64,000 bases of DNA from an uncultured Eubacteriales bacterium (GTDB taxonomy: Bacteria; Bacillota; Clostridia; Christensenellales; Borkfalkiaceae): assembly GCA_900540805.1 (NCBI GenBank), contig UQHL01000005.1, positions 71,094 to 135,093 on the forward strand, written 5' to 3'. Shown here one piece after another: positions 1 to 8,274 of this stretch; position 1 is the stretch's first letter, and each line of letters begins with the position of its first letter. The position numbers were made by a program, and so were the translations under genes. Below the pieces are notes generated by a model. That model did not search any database. It saw only the letters and a list, made by a program, of their open reading frames with translations, and was not told the DNA's origin.

Positions 1-1563
1 GCAAGCGAAGCGAACAGCGCGGAAACCCACAGAGAAACAATGAACGCGCTTTTAGATAGTTTACAAACGGAAAACGAGTCGCTTCTCGACGTAACGCTTA
101 CTATTACGGCGTATAACTATCTCGACGATGATAACTACAAAAAATCAGTTCGCCGTGCGATTATGACGGGAAATTTCAAACCGTCCAACCTTTACGGCTT
201 GCAGATAGAAGGTTTCAAATCGTCGGCAATTTCGCCTGTGAGTACGCTCAAAAACTATGAGCGAGGTATCAACAGTTCGAGCTTAGCGGCGGTGTTCCCG
301 TTCGTCCGCACGTTCGTGATGGACGACGGCGGTATTATGCTCGGAGAGAACAAAGCAAACGGCTTTCCGTTCATTTTCAATATGTGGAAACGAGGCAACC
401 TGTATCAGAACAGTAACGGTATGATTATAGGTAAATCTGGATCGGGTAAATCGTTCTTCTTAAAATCGCTTATCGCAAACGAGTGGGCGAACGATACGCG
501 AGTTATTATACTCGATCCCGAAGCCGAATATCTGACCTTAACGAAAAACTTGTCGGGAAATCTTATCGACGTCGGTAATGCGAAAGAGGGCAGAATCAAC
601 CCGTTTCATATCTATAAAATCTTGACGGAAGACGGCTTGCCCGCCGATCCCGTGGTAACGTTCAATACGCACCTGAAAATGCTTGAAAGTTTCTTCAAGA
701 TTGTTTTCGTGGGCGCGAACAGCGACGTTATCGAACTTATAAATAACCTTGCGGTGGAAGCGTATGCGAGAAAAGGAATCTATGAAACAACGGATTGTAC
801 ACAGCTCAATGCCGAGGATTTTCCGCTGTTTACCGACTTATTGGCGGTCTTACGGGAAAAGAACAAGGAAGAAACGGACGGTCTGACTTTGCGGGATATG
901 CGGACGGCGGAGTTGTATTTGCAGAAGTTTGTAAACGGCAGATATTCGGATATTTGGAACGCGCCGTCTACGTTGAAAGTAAACGCCGACTTGATAGACT
1001 TTAACTTTCAGTCGTTGTTTGCAAACAAGAATAACACCGTAGCCAACGCGCAAATGTTGCTTGTTTTCCGTTTTATTGAGCAGGAAGTCATTAACGCAAG
1101 GGAAGCGAACAAGAGCGGGAAGAATTTGCGAACGCTTATCATCGCTGACGAGGCGCATTTGTTCATCGACGCGAAATTCCCGATTGCATTGGACTTTTTC
1201 TTTTCGATGAGTAAGCGTATCAGAAAATACAACGGCTCGTTCATTCCCGCAACGCAGAATATAGCCGATTGGAACGCGAACGAAGAACTCCGCAGCAAGA
1301 CTTCGGCAATTCTTAAAAACTCGCAGTACACCTTTATATTCAAACTGTCCGCACCTGATATGAAAGACGTTTTGGACGTTTACAAAGCGGGCGACAGTTT
1401 CAATGCGGATGAGCAGAGAATGATTATCTCGGCGGTAACGGGACAGGTGTTTTTCATCGGCTCGACCGAACTTCGTACCAACGTGAAGATTACGACGGGC
1501 GAATATATCAAGAGCTTGTTTGAAGATAAAACAGGCGAAAATTACAATAAGGAGGGCAATTAA
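1..1563 (+). CDS. VirB4-family conjugation ATPase, C-terminal part (start outside window)
   Basis: The frame is open to the first base of the window, so this is the 3' part of a longer gene. It is a VirB4/TraE-type ATPase that would energise the type IV secretion channel at the inner face of the membrane. Visible are a Walker A motif GKSGSGKSFF about residue 130 after the first in-window Met, a following ILDPEAEY strand typical of VirB4, a Walker B-like LIIADEAHLF, and the downstream SMSKRIRKYNGSFIPATQN segment. It is distinct from the second VirB4 in the nested element (27407-29842). The next gene starts immediately after its stop, so the two are probably one operon. Function by family; confidence is high. 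Confidence 0.9.
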   Translation, partial: ASEANSAETHRETMNALLDSLQTENESLLDVTLTITAYNYLDDDNYKKSVRRAIMTGNFKPSNLYGLQIEGFKSSAISPVSTLKNYERGINSSSLAAVFPFVRTFVMDDGGIMLGENKANGFPFIFNMWKRGNLYQNSNGMIIGKSGSGKSFFLKSLIANEWANDTRVIILDPEAEYLTLTKNLSGNLIDVGNAKEGRINPFHIYKILTEDGLPADPVVTFNTHLKMLESFFKIVFVGANSDVIELINNLAVEAYARKGIYETTDCTQLNAEDFPLFTDLLAVLREKNKEETDGLTLRDMRTAELYLQKFVNGRYSDIWNAPSTLKVNADLIDFNFQSLFANKNNTVANAQMLLVFRFIEQEVINAREANKSGKNLRTLIIADEAHLFIDAKFPIALDFFFSMSKRIRKYNGSFIPATQNIADWNANEELRSKTSAILKNSQYTFIFKLSAPDMKDVLDVYKAGDSFNADEQRMIISAVTGQVFFIGSTELRTNVKITTGEYIKSLFEDKTGENYNKEGN

Positions 1564-4500
1564 GTGGTAAAAACCAAAAGAAAAAGCATTTTACGAACGC
1601 TGTTGTGTGCCGTGTTCGCGCTGTGTTTTGCGGTAGGCTTGTCAAGTCTGTTTGCAAACGGCACGACTGCGTATGCGGCAACCACGCCGAAATATACCGT
1701 CAAGTTTAATTGGTCTACGAAAACCACAACGGGAACGGGCGGTGGAACGGGAAGCAATACGGCAAGCGGTTCAGGCGTAAGTTACAGTATGCAAACAGGA
1801 CAATATAGTTTTGTGGACTATTCGGTAACGCTTTACGGCAGCTCGTCGTCGGGAACGGGAACGTTTGAAAGCGGCAGTTATATCGGCTCGAACTCGGTCA
1901 ACGTCATTATAAATTCTTCTGTAAAAATCCCAACAACCATTTCGGGTAACGGAACTACGGTAGCAAAAGGAAACAATAATTCGTTTTCGCTTTCTAACCT
2001 TGCAGACGGTACATATACGGTAACTTCGAGTTTTAGCGCAGGATGGGCAACAAGCCCGCGTTCGGGTATCGGCAAATCATATTCGTTCACGTTTCAGTTC
2101 AAGGTAGATAGCACCGCGCCTACAATGAATAACGTTTCGACTTCGTCTACGGGTAAATACACGAACTCGTCTACATACGTTTCGGCTTCCGATTCGATGA
2201 GCGGCGTGGAGTGTATTTATATGAAAACGCCTGGCAACAGCAGTTACGGTAATATGGGTACGTCTACTACGGTATCTTCGTCAGGGATGAACGGTTTGTA
2301 TTCTTTCTATGCAAAAGATAAGGCGGGCAATACTTCAAGAACATATTTTCTGTATCTCGATACCGTAAAACCCACGGGAAAGATTAAGAACAGTAACGGT
2401 ACGGAAATTACGGGAAGTTACACGAATCAGACGTTTTCCTATTCGGCAACGGACAGCGGGAGCGGAATCAGTTACTTACAATATAAAAAGCCGGGCAGTT
2501 CGTCTTGGTTGACCTATACGTCGGGAACAAGTATTTCCGCAAGCGCGGCAAGCGGAACGTATCAGTTCAGAGCTGTAGATAAAGCGGGTAACATTTCCGC
2601 GACGAAAAGCATTACGATTGATTCTTCAAAGCCGACAATGACTTTATATTCGGGAGATGTTTCGGTATCGAACGGATTCAAAAGCATAGCAAACTATATC
2701 AAGGCAACGGCGACGGACAGCGGAAGCGGCGTGAAAACGATTTATGTAAAGAAACCCGGCGCGTCGAGTTATACCGAATACGCAAGCGGAACGCAACTGA
2801 CGGCAGACGGCGCGTATTCGTTCTATTGCGTGGATAACGCGGGGAACGCTTCGCAAACCTATACGATTTCGATGGATCACACAAGACCTACGATTACAAG
2901 TTCGGTCGGCGGGTTCGGGAAAACGTTGAAAGACGGGTTTACAGTAACCGCTTCGGATAATTACAGCGGCGTAACGCTGTATTACAAAACGCCGAACAGC
3001 GCTTCGTTTGTGGCAAGCACAACTTCAAGCGTCGTCTTTTCCAAAACGGCGGTAAACGGCACTTACGTGTTTTATGCGGTGGACGGTTTTCGCAACAGGA
3101 GCGATACTTGTTATATGTATATGAGTATCGACGCGCCCGAAGCAACGATAGTAAGGTCGGACAACAGTCATAAAGTTTGCGTGATTTGGACGGCAAGTAA
3201 CTGCTATGCAACGTTGAACGGGAAAAGTTATACAAGCGGAACTTGGATTGAACAGGAAGGCGAGTATACATTCGTCATCACGAACGACGCCAACCGTTCT
3301 TCAACGTATAAATTCACGGTAGATCACTACTATGCAAGGTATTCTATGGTTGCTCCGACCTGTACGCAAAAGGGTTATACAATATATAAATGCACGGGCT
3401 GCGGCGACAGTTATAACGGAGATTATACCGAAGCCAAAGGACACGACTACGAAAGTAAAATCGTAAAACCGACTTGTACTGCGCAGGGCTATACGAGGTT
3501 CACTTGTAAGACCTGCGGCAATACCTATACGGATAACTTTGTCGAAGCCGAAGGACATCGATACGGCGAGTGGACAACCGTAAAAGAGCCTACCTGCGTA
3601 GACTTGGGAAAAGACGAGAGAACGTGTTTGGTATGTTCTTACGTTGACGAAAAGGATATAGACGCGCTCGGTCATAGTTATAAAGACATCGTTGTAGATC
3701 CGTCCTGTACGGAACGCGGAAATACTATCCACGAGTGCGAAAGGTGCGGTCATACCTATACGGACTCTTACACAGACGCAACGGGACACGATTTCGGAGA
3801 ATGGACAAGTCTGACAAAACCGACTTGTACGGCGAGCGGCGTAGAGCAAAGGAAATGCACGAGCTGTCCGCAGACCGAAACGAAAATCGTAAGCCCGCTC
3901 GGTCATAATTATAAGGCGGAAGTTGTAGAACCGACTTGTTTGGAACAAGGCTACACAACGCATATTTGTTCGCGTTGTGGGACGGGATATAACGATACGT
4001 TCGTGCCGCCGCTCGGACACGACTATGAGGAAATCGAAGTTGCGCCGACCTGCACGGAAGAAGGTTATCGCGGAAAGAAATGCCGCCGTTGCGAAGATTG
4101 CGTAAAGACGGAAATTCTGAAAGCGATCGGACATAAATTCACCGATTCCTATTTCATTGCAACTTGCGAGGACGAAGGTTATACGCTTCATACCTGCCTG
4201 TCTTGCGGAAACGAATATAAAGACAACATCGTTCCGGCAACCGGACACGATTATGAAACGGAAGTCGTGCGCGAACCGCATTGCGAAACGGAAGGCGAGA
4301 GAAAATTCCATTGCACGAAGTGCGAGAAAGAGTATTATTCGGATATTCCCGCAACGGGGCATAACTACGAACTCACGGGAACGGAAGAAGTAAACGGCGA
4401 AAATATCCGTACTTACGTTTGCACGAACTGCGGAGCAATTACTACGCAGAATATGGGCGAGCAGTATGAACAGGTATCTTCGTATATCGGATATTTGTTC

Positions 4501-4719
4501 GGTCAATATCAGCCCTATATGTGGTGGGTGCTATTAGCGACCGCAGGCGTATGGAGTTTCGTGATGGGCGTATTCTTTGCGATTGCGCAGAAGAACGAAG
4601 ATAAAGAAAAGGCAAGAAAAATGATTAAAAATTACGTCATCGGACTTGTCGTCATCTTTGCAATTCTCGTTGCTTGTCCGTATCTTGTAAAAGGGATCGC
4701 GGCATTGATTGCGGGGTAA
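1564..4719 (+). CDS. Giant secreted surface protein: Ig-like repeats, Cys-rich repeats and a two-helix membrane tail
   Basis: 1051 residues starting at a GTG directly after the VirB4 stop, with AAGGAGGGCAATTAA as ribosome site. A signal peptide (basic start, hydrophobic core, cleavage near TAYAA about residue 39) is followed by Ser/Thr-rich sequence. Four to five Ig-like repeats of about 85 residues lie at about 185-520 (recurring FYAKDKAGN / DSGSGI). Nine Cys-rich repeats of about 40 residues lie at about 596-958, each with PTC, CxxC and a closing GHDY-like motif. The last 70 residues hold two membrane helices (about 983-1008 and 1024-1051) separated by a charged loop. That tail resembles the small VirB2/TrbC-like pilin proteins of Gram-positive elements. 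Position next to virB4 suggests a mating-pair adhesin. No sortase motif. The adhesin role is inference. Confidence 0.8.
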   Translation: MVKTKRKSILRTLLCAVFALCFAVGLSSLFANGTTAYAATTPKYTVKFNWSTKTTTGTGGGTGSNTASGSGVSYSMQTGQYSFVDYSVTLYGSSSSGTGTFESGSYIGSNSVNVIINSSVKIPTTISGNGTTVAKGNNNSFSLSNLADGTYTVTSSFSAGWATSPRSGIGKSYSFTFQFKVDSTAPTMNNVSTSSTGKYTNSSTYVSASDSMSGVECIYMKTPGNSSYGNMGTSTTVSSSGMNGLYSFYAKDKAGNTSRTYFLYLDTVKPTGKIKNSNGTEITGSYTNQTFSYSATDSGSGISYLQYKKPGSSSWLTYTSGTSISASAASGTYQFRAVDKAGNISATKSITIDSSKPTMTLYSGDVSVSNGFKSIANYIKATATDSGSGVKTIYVKKPGASSYTEYASGTQLTADGAYSFYCVDNAGNASQTYTISMDHTRPTITSSVGGFGKTLKDGFTVTASDNYSGVTLYYKTPNSASFVASTTSSVVFSKTAVNGTYVFYAVDGFRNRSDTCYMYMSIDAPEATIVRSDNSHKVCVIWTASNCYATLNGKSYTSGTWIEQEGEYTFVITNDANRSSTYKFTVDHYYARYSMVAPTCTQKGYTIYKCTGCGDSYNGDYTEAKGHDYESKIVKPTCTAQGYTRFTCKTCGNTYTDNFVEAEGHRYGEWTTVKEPTCVDLGKDERTCLVCSYVDEKDIDALGHSYKDIVVDPSCTERGNTIHECERCGHTYTDSYTDATGHDFGEWTSLTKPTCTASGVEQRKCTSCPQTETKIVSPLGHNYKAEVVEPTCLEQGYTTHICSRCGTGYNDTFVPPLGHDYEEIEVAPTCTEEGYRGKKCRRCEDCVKTEILKAIGHKFTDSYFIATCEDEGYTLHTCLSCGNEYKDNIVPATGHDYETEVVREPHCETEGERKFHCTKCEKEYYSDIPATGHNYELTGTEEVNGENIRTYVCTNCGAITTQNMGEQYEQVSSYIGYLFGQYQPYMWWVLLATAGVWSFVMGVFFAIAQKNEDKEKARKMIKNYVIGLVVIFAILVACPYLVKGIAALIAG

Positions 4720-4766
4720 AAAGACAAGGTTTTACAAAAAATTCAATTTCAGGGCGAGAAATCGGC

Positions 4767-4795
4767 TTGACAACACACTCAACTTGTGATATTAT
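4767..4795 (+). promoter_or_regulatory. Promoter of the AbiE operon
   Basis: TTGACA at 4767-4772 and TATTAT at 4790-4795 with a 17-bp spacer, 58 bp upstream of the AbiEi start. A near-consensus sigma-A promoter. Confidence 0.75.
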
Positions 4796-4853
4796 TATAG
4801 TGCAAATAAAAAGAATATTGCACGCATAAAATATCATAAGGAGGTGCGCAACA

Positions 4854-5492
4854 ATGACTGTTATGCAATATATAGACGAATTTGTTCGGAAAGCGGAATT
4901 GAGAGTTCCATTGTATACGAACGAGATTTACGAGTATGTAAAAACAAAGTTACCCGACACGGATAAAGCAACGTTTAATATGACTTTGCAACGTTATGAA
5001 AAGCGTAATCCCGACTTTGTGCGTTACCAGAAAGGTGTTTACTACAAAACGGTGCATACGCCTTTCGGCGTTGCGGGAATCGACACAACCGAGCTTATTA
5101 AAAGAACGTATCTTGTAAACGGCGATGAGGTAATCGGATACGAGTCCGGACCGTCTTATATGAATAAGATAGGGCTTACGACGCAAATGCCGAATATGAC
5201 TTATATAGTAACCACGCGAACGAGATATACGACGGAAGATAAAAAAGACGGAATCTATCTTATAAAACCCGTTATTCAGATCAATCGGGATAATTACAGA
5301 TATTTGCAACTACTTGATATGCTTGACAATAAGATGAAAGTCAAAATCGAAGCGGATAACTACCGAGAGATTTTAAGAAAACAAATCTGCACGTTCGGTT
5401 TGAGTTTTGAACGGCTTATAGGGTACGCGAAGTATTACAATAACAATAATGTGTATGCGGGGCTTTCGGAGCTTGCGAGAGGAGTAAACTGA
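4854..5492 (+). CDS. AbiEi-like antitoxin/transcriptional regulator of a type IV toxin-antitoxin system
   Basis: 212 residues, ATG after AAGGAGGTGCGCAACA. The N-terminal 75 residues look like the winged-helix antitoxin domain (MTVMQYIDEFVRKAEL, then KRNPDFVRYQKGVYYK). The rest resembles the AbiEi C-terminal domain. Its stop is one base before the ATG of the nucleotidyltransferase gene, the usual translationally coupled AbiEi-AbiEii arrangement. In studied systems AbiEi binds its own promoter and neutralises AbiEii without a stable protein complex. It has its own promoter, so it is an independent cargo operon on the resident element. The family call rests on the partner gene and domain shape. 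Confidence 0.8.
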   Translation: MTVMQYIDEFVRKAELRVPLYTNEIYEYVKTKLPDTDKATFNMTLQRYEKRNPDFVRYQKGVYYKTVHTPFGVAGIDTTELIKRTYLVNGDEVIGYESGPSYMNKIGLTTQMPNMTYIVTTRTRYTTEDKKDGIYLIKPVIQINRDNYRYLQLLDMLDNKMKVKIEADNYREILRKQICTFGLSFERLIGYAKYYNNNNVYAGLSELARGVN

Positions 5493-5493
5493 T

Positions 5494-6450
5494 ATGAAGT
5501 TACATTTAGATAAAGCGGCATTTCAACTTGTAGTGGACGATATATCGAAGAAATGTTCCGTTCGACGCGACGTTTTGGAAAAAGATTATTACGTTACGCT
5601 TTTACTGAAAGAGTTGTCGGAAAAGGAACATCAGGCGTATGCTTATTTTAAGGGCGGCACAGCACTTTATAAAGCATTGAAATCTATTCGCAGGTTTTCG
5701 GAAGATATAGACATTACGGTGTATATCGAAGATTGTCCTACGGCAAGTCAGGCGAAAAAGCGACTTGAAAATGCCACGCTGAAATTCAGTTGCCTTGAAA
5801 AAGGGGAAACACTTGAAAATCATCGCGGAAGCATTACTTGCGAGTATCTTTACGAGTCGATGTATGCGCTTGATAAAGACGACGCGTTACAACGCTTCGG
5901 CAAAGTGAAAATAGAAGCCACGAGCTTTACAGTAAGCGAGCCGACCGACAGAATAACGATTGCGCCGCACCTTTATGAGCTTGCAAGCGAAGAACAGCAA
6001 AAGATAATGCGTGAAGTGTATAGCGTAGAACCGTTTGAAATCGAAACGATTTCGCTTGAAAGAATTTTTATCGACAAGGTGTTTGCCGCGCAGTTTTACT
6101 TTGAACGGAAAGATTACAGCGACGTTGCAAAGCACGTTTACGATTTAACCGTGCTTCTCGATAACGAACAGATCAGAGCGTTCCTGAATGACGAAAAACG
6201 CGTTCTTAAAGTAATAGGGTATAAACGCAAAGAGGAATTGAACCGCAAAGGCGGCGTTGCCGCAGATATGCAAATAGCAAACTTCGATTATTTCCGAGGA
6301 CTTGACGGGAACAAAGAGTTTGAAATCGCGTTCGATGAAATGCAACGGATTTATGTATTCAACGAGCAAGACAAATTAAGCAAGGAAACTGTTTCAGCCG
6401 CTATTTCCAAGTTGCGAGAGATTATGGATATAGAGTGGGACAGAAAATGA
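5494..6450 (+). CDS. AbiEii/AbiGii-family nucleotidyltransferase toxin
   Basis: 318 residues. The hallmark nucleotidyltransferase motif is present near residue 52: FKGGTALYKAL followed by RRFSEDIDI, supplying the GG[ST] loop and the metal-binding Asp-x-Asp. The family (DUF1814) comprises abortive-infection toxins that modify RNA, reported for tRNA acceptor ends. It is coupled to the antitoxin gene upstream (one-base gap) and ends just before a strong terminator, so the pair is a closed two-gene unit. On a conjugative element such a pair can stabilise the element or block phages; which applies here cannot be read from sequence. Confidence 0.88.
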   Translation: MKLHLDKAAFQLVVDDISKKCSVRRDVLEKDYYVTLLLKELSEKEHQAYAYFKGGTALYKALKSIRRFSEDIDITVYIEDCPTASQAKKRLENATLKFSCLEKGETLENHRGSITCEYLYESMYALDKDDALQRFGKVKIEATSFTVSEPTDRITIAPHLYELASEEQQKIMREVYSVEPFEIETISLERIFIDKVFAAQFYFERKDYSDVAKHVYDLTVLLDNEQIRAFLNDEKRVLKVIGYKRKEELNRKGGVAADMQIANFDYFRGLDGNKEFEIAFDEMQRIYVFNEQDKLSKETVSAAISKLREIMDIEWDRK

Positions 6451-6472
6451 CAAATAAATAATTAAGGAATAA

Positions 6473-6500
6473 GGAACGTTCTTCGGAGCGTTCCTTTTCT
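6473..6500 (+). terminator. Rho-independent terminator of the AbiE operon
   Basis: Nine-base-pair stem (6473-6481 with 6486-6494, one G-U), TTCG tetraloop, then TTTTCT. It closes the AbiEi-AbiEii operon. Confidence 0.85.
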
Positions 6501-6604
6501 ATACCGAAAATGTACAAAAACTATGTAAATACCTATAGTTTTAGTGTAAAATCGGTTTTACGGACAGATTCTGAAAATAATTTATGAAAAGTAATCAAAA
6601 CAGC

Positions 6605-6633
6605 TTGACAATATCGTGCTATCACGATATAAT
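6605..6633 (+). promoter_or_regulatory. Promoter with embedded perfect palindrome upstream of the tnpV-like gene
   Basis: TTGACA 6605-6610, 17-bp spacer, TATAAT 6628-6633. The spacer holds a perfect 8-bp inverted repeat, ATATCGTG (6611-6618) and CACGATAT (6623-6630), which runs into the -10 box. A bound dimer would block RNA polymerase, so this is a likely operator. Confidence 0.75.
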
Positions 6634-6663
6634 AAAGACGAAGAAACCAAAGGAGGTGCTTTT

Positions 6664-7020
6664 ATGAACGTAGAAGCGGTAATCAAAAAGGCTGAGTCGG
6701 ACGAAGGTTTGACGGTAAAGGAGATTAAGGTTTATCAGAAGGCGGTAAAGCCTGTAAAACACGTTTACGGGAAATACGGCACTCTCGCTAAACGGTATTT
6801 GGAGGATAAAGGAATCGATTGGACGATAGCGAATCTTCCCGAATACCTGCACGGCGTAGACAGAGCCGCCGATGAACTGTACGAAACGATGTACGAAAAG
6901 TTCTCGAAAGAAGAGCGTTTCAAAAAGTCGGCGGACTTTATGGAAAATCTGAAACGGGAAACGGAAATGCAACGGCTTATCGAAGAAGAAATCTTAAACG
7001 AAATCGTTTACGTCAAATAA
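6664..7020 (+). CDS. TnpV-like transposon-encoded small protein
   Basis: 118 residues; the ATG at 6664 is chosen because AAAGGAGGTGCTTTT precedes it. The middle (KYGTLAKRYLEDKGIDW ... EYLHGVDRAADELYETM) resembles TnpV proteins of clostridial conjugative transposons, which carry a long helical core of this type. The molecular role of TnpV is not established. It heads a run of small genes (7032, 7173, 7498, 7847) leading to the site-specific recombinase, and its promoter carries a palindromic operator. Confidence 0.6.
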   Translation: MNVEAVIKKAESDEGLTVKEIKVYQKAVKPVKHVYGKYGTLAKRYLEDKGIDWTIANLPEYLHGVDRAADELYETMYEKFSKEERFKKSADFMENLKRETEMQRLIEEEILNEIVYVK

Positions 7021-7031
7021 GGAGGCAGAAT

Positions 7032-7166
7032 ATGAAAGCGTTAAAAGTTACGGGAAAGGTTATAGGCACTATCGGAAGATACACGCTTGCGGGCGCGCTC
7101 ATTTTAGGGCATTTTATAATGAGCATTATAGGTGCGTTGATTTGTGCAATCACTTCGCAGGGGTGA
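7032..7166 (+). CDS. Small hydrophobic protein, 44 residues
   Basis: ATG after AAGGAGGCAGAAT, 11 bases past the tnpV-like stop. A short basic start precedes one long hydrophobic stretch (YTLAGALILGHFIMSIIGAL), so it is a single-span membrane peptide. No family recognised. It is translationally close to both neighbours and reads as part of the same operon. Confidence 0.55.
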   Translation: MKALKVTGKVIGTIGRYTLAGALILGHFIMSIIGALICAITSQG

Positions 7167-7172
7167 GCGTTG

Positions 7173-7493
7173 ATGGAAAGAGTTGCAATTTATGATCGCA
7201 GTTGTATCGGTGACGTATCGATAACGGTCGAACGGTTGAAATCTTTTGCGGAACAAAACGGTTTGACCGTAACGGAAGTCTACAAAGATGAAAAATATAG
7301 CGGATTGAATGAAAATCGTCTCGCTTATCGCAAAATGTTGTCGGATGCAAAACTCGGAAAGTATGATATAATACTTGTAAGAGATTTTTCAAGGATTTCA
7401 AGAAGTGTTTTTACTTTATTGAAAGTCAAAAAAGCATTGGAGAATATGGGTATAAAAATATACGATTGCGGGTATGCCGCACAAGCGAGGTAG
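7173..7493 (+). CDS. Serine resolvase catalytic domain only (no DNA-binding domain)
   Basis: 106 residues beginning at ATG 7173 with AGGGGTGA upstream. It contains the resolvase N-terminal fold: VAIYDRS with the candidate catalytic Ser, then YKDEKYSGLNENRLAYRKML, then DIILVRDFSRISRS with the conserved Arg residues. It stops at about residue 106, where the long E helix and the DNA-binding domain would start. It may be a decayed resolvase or a protein that modulates the full-length recombinase downstream. The stop is clean and the next gene starts 4 bases later, which argues for a maintained short gene. Confidence 0.65.
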   Translation: MERVAIYDRSCIGDVSITVERLKSFAEQNGLTVTEVYKDEKYSGLNENRLAYRKMLSDAKLGKYDIILVRDFSRISRSVFTLLKVKKALENMGIKIYDCGYAAQAR

Positions 7494-7497
7494 GACG

Positions 7498-7722
7498 ATG
7501 ATACAACGATTGACACCAAAACAACGTGCAAGACGAAAATATGAAGTCGCTCACAAGGAAGAACGTGAACAGGCGACGAAACAGTTTAATACAAGACTTC
7601 CGAGTGACGAGTATGAGGAAATCGTCACATTTCTTAAAAAGCACGGGATTCCGAAAGTTGACTTAATCCGCATAGGATACGGAACGCTTTTGGAAAACTA
7701 CAAAGAGATCAAACAAAAATAA
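7498..7722 (+). CDS. Small basic protein, ribbon-helix-helix-like
   Basis: 74 residues from ATG 7498, 4 bases after the preceding stop. A Lys/Arg-rich N-terminus precedes QFNTRLPSDEYEEIVTFLKKHGIPKVDLIRIGYGTL, which has the strand-helix-helix pattern of Arc/MetJ-type DNA-binding proteins. A regulator or relaxosome/recombination accessory role is inferred from the fold pattern and position only. Confidence 0.55.
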   Translation: MIQRLTPKQRARRKYEVAHKEEREQATKQFNTRLPSDEYEEIVTFLKKHGIPKVDLIRIGYGTLLENYKEIKQK

Positions 7723-7737
7723 CTGATTAGCTGTAAA

Positions 7738-7796
7738 GGCATAATCACGGATAACGAATCAATGAATAATTGATGGAGCGTAATCGTGGTTATGCC
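7738..7796 (+). other. Nested stem-loop in the gap before the TnpW-like gene
   Basis: Outer arms GGCATAATCACG (7738-7749) and CGTGGTTATGCC (7785-7796) pair with one mismatch. Inside them ATCAAT (7758-7763) pairs with ATTGAT (7769-7774). No U-run follows, so it is not a plain terminator. It may be a structured leader or a protein-binding site. The gap 7723-7846 holds nothing else recognised. Confidence 0.45.
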
Positions 7797-7846
7797 GATA
7801 CGACAACTTAATATTTTTTACGCTTCATCGCAAGGAGGAAACAACG

Positions 7847-8047
7847 ATAAGCGTAGAAAATAATAAGAAAAGAAGTTACACGGTAAAAATCGACAATACG
7901 ATTTTTATTGTGGAAACGGAAGAATCGGAAGCGGCGCACGAAACCGCAGAGCATAAAATCAAGAAATTGATAGAAGCGGGAATAGACAGTTTGGTGGACG
8001 AAGAACGCCGTCGATTAAATAATCAAAAGGCTACATTTGAGGGCTGA
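7847..8047 (+). CDS. TnpW-like small protein with a non-standard (ATA) start
   Basis: A 66-residue frame reading SVENNKKRSYTVKIDNTI, then FIVETEESEAAHETAEHKIKKL, which resembles the transposon-encoded TnpW family. A strong ribosome site (AAGGAGG, 7832-7838) sits 8 bases before ATA at 7847. There is no ATG, GTG or TTG between them, and the frame is intact to TGA at 8047. Either ATA is used as a weak start or an ATG has mutated. It precedes the split recombinase gene, and a TnpW-like gene also sits next to the recombinase of the nested element (10115-10282). Confidence 0.5.
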   Translation: MSVENNKKRSYTVKIDNTIFIVETEESEAAHETAEHKIKKLIEAGIDSLVDEERRRLNNQKATFEG

Positions 8048-8067
8048 TTTTTCAGAAGGAGTATTAA

Positions 8068-8274
8068 ATGAGAAATCAGTCAACAATCAACAAAATACCA
8101 TTTGCAGAAGGTGATGAAACCGCACTTTACACTCGTTTGAGTAGAGATGACGAGTTGACGGGCGAATCGAACAGTATAAAAAATCAAAGAGAATTACTCT
8201 TGCAATATGCGAAAAGCAAAGGCTATGCAAACGTTCAGGTTTATGTGGACGACGGATATTCGGGAACAAATTTT
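8068..8274 (+). pseudogene. Large serine recombinase of the resident element, 5' fragment (split by insertion)
   Basis: The first 69 residues of a recombinase, with TALYTRLSRDDELTGESNSI containing the catalytic Ser and ending at VYVDDGYSGTNF. At base 8275 the nested element begins and the frame runs to an early stop (VEVR). The missing continuation (NRPDFKRMMERVEAG onward) is found at 35612. Joined, the two parts give a normal recombinase of about 560 residues. Ribosome site AGAAGGAGTATTAA precedes the ATG. The protein as it stands cannot recombine DNA. Confidence 0.92.

Noticed and set aside
3301..4506. 401-codon minus-strand frame inside the giant surface protein
   Set aside because: It mirrors the Cys-rich repeats of the real gene; no ribosome site and no recognisable domain.
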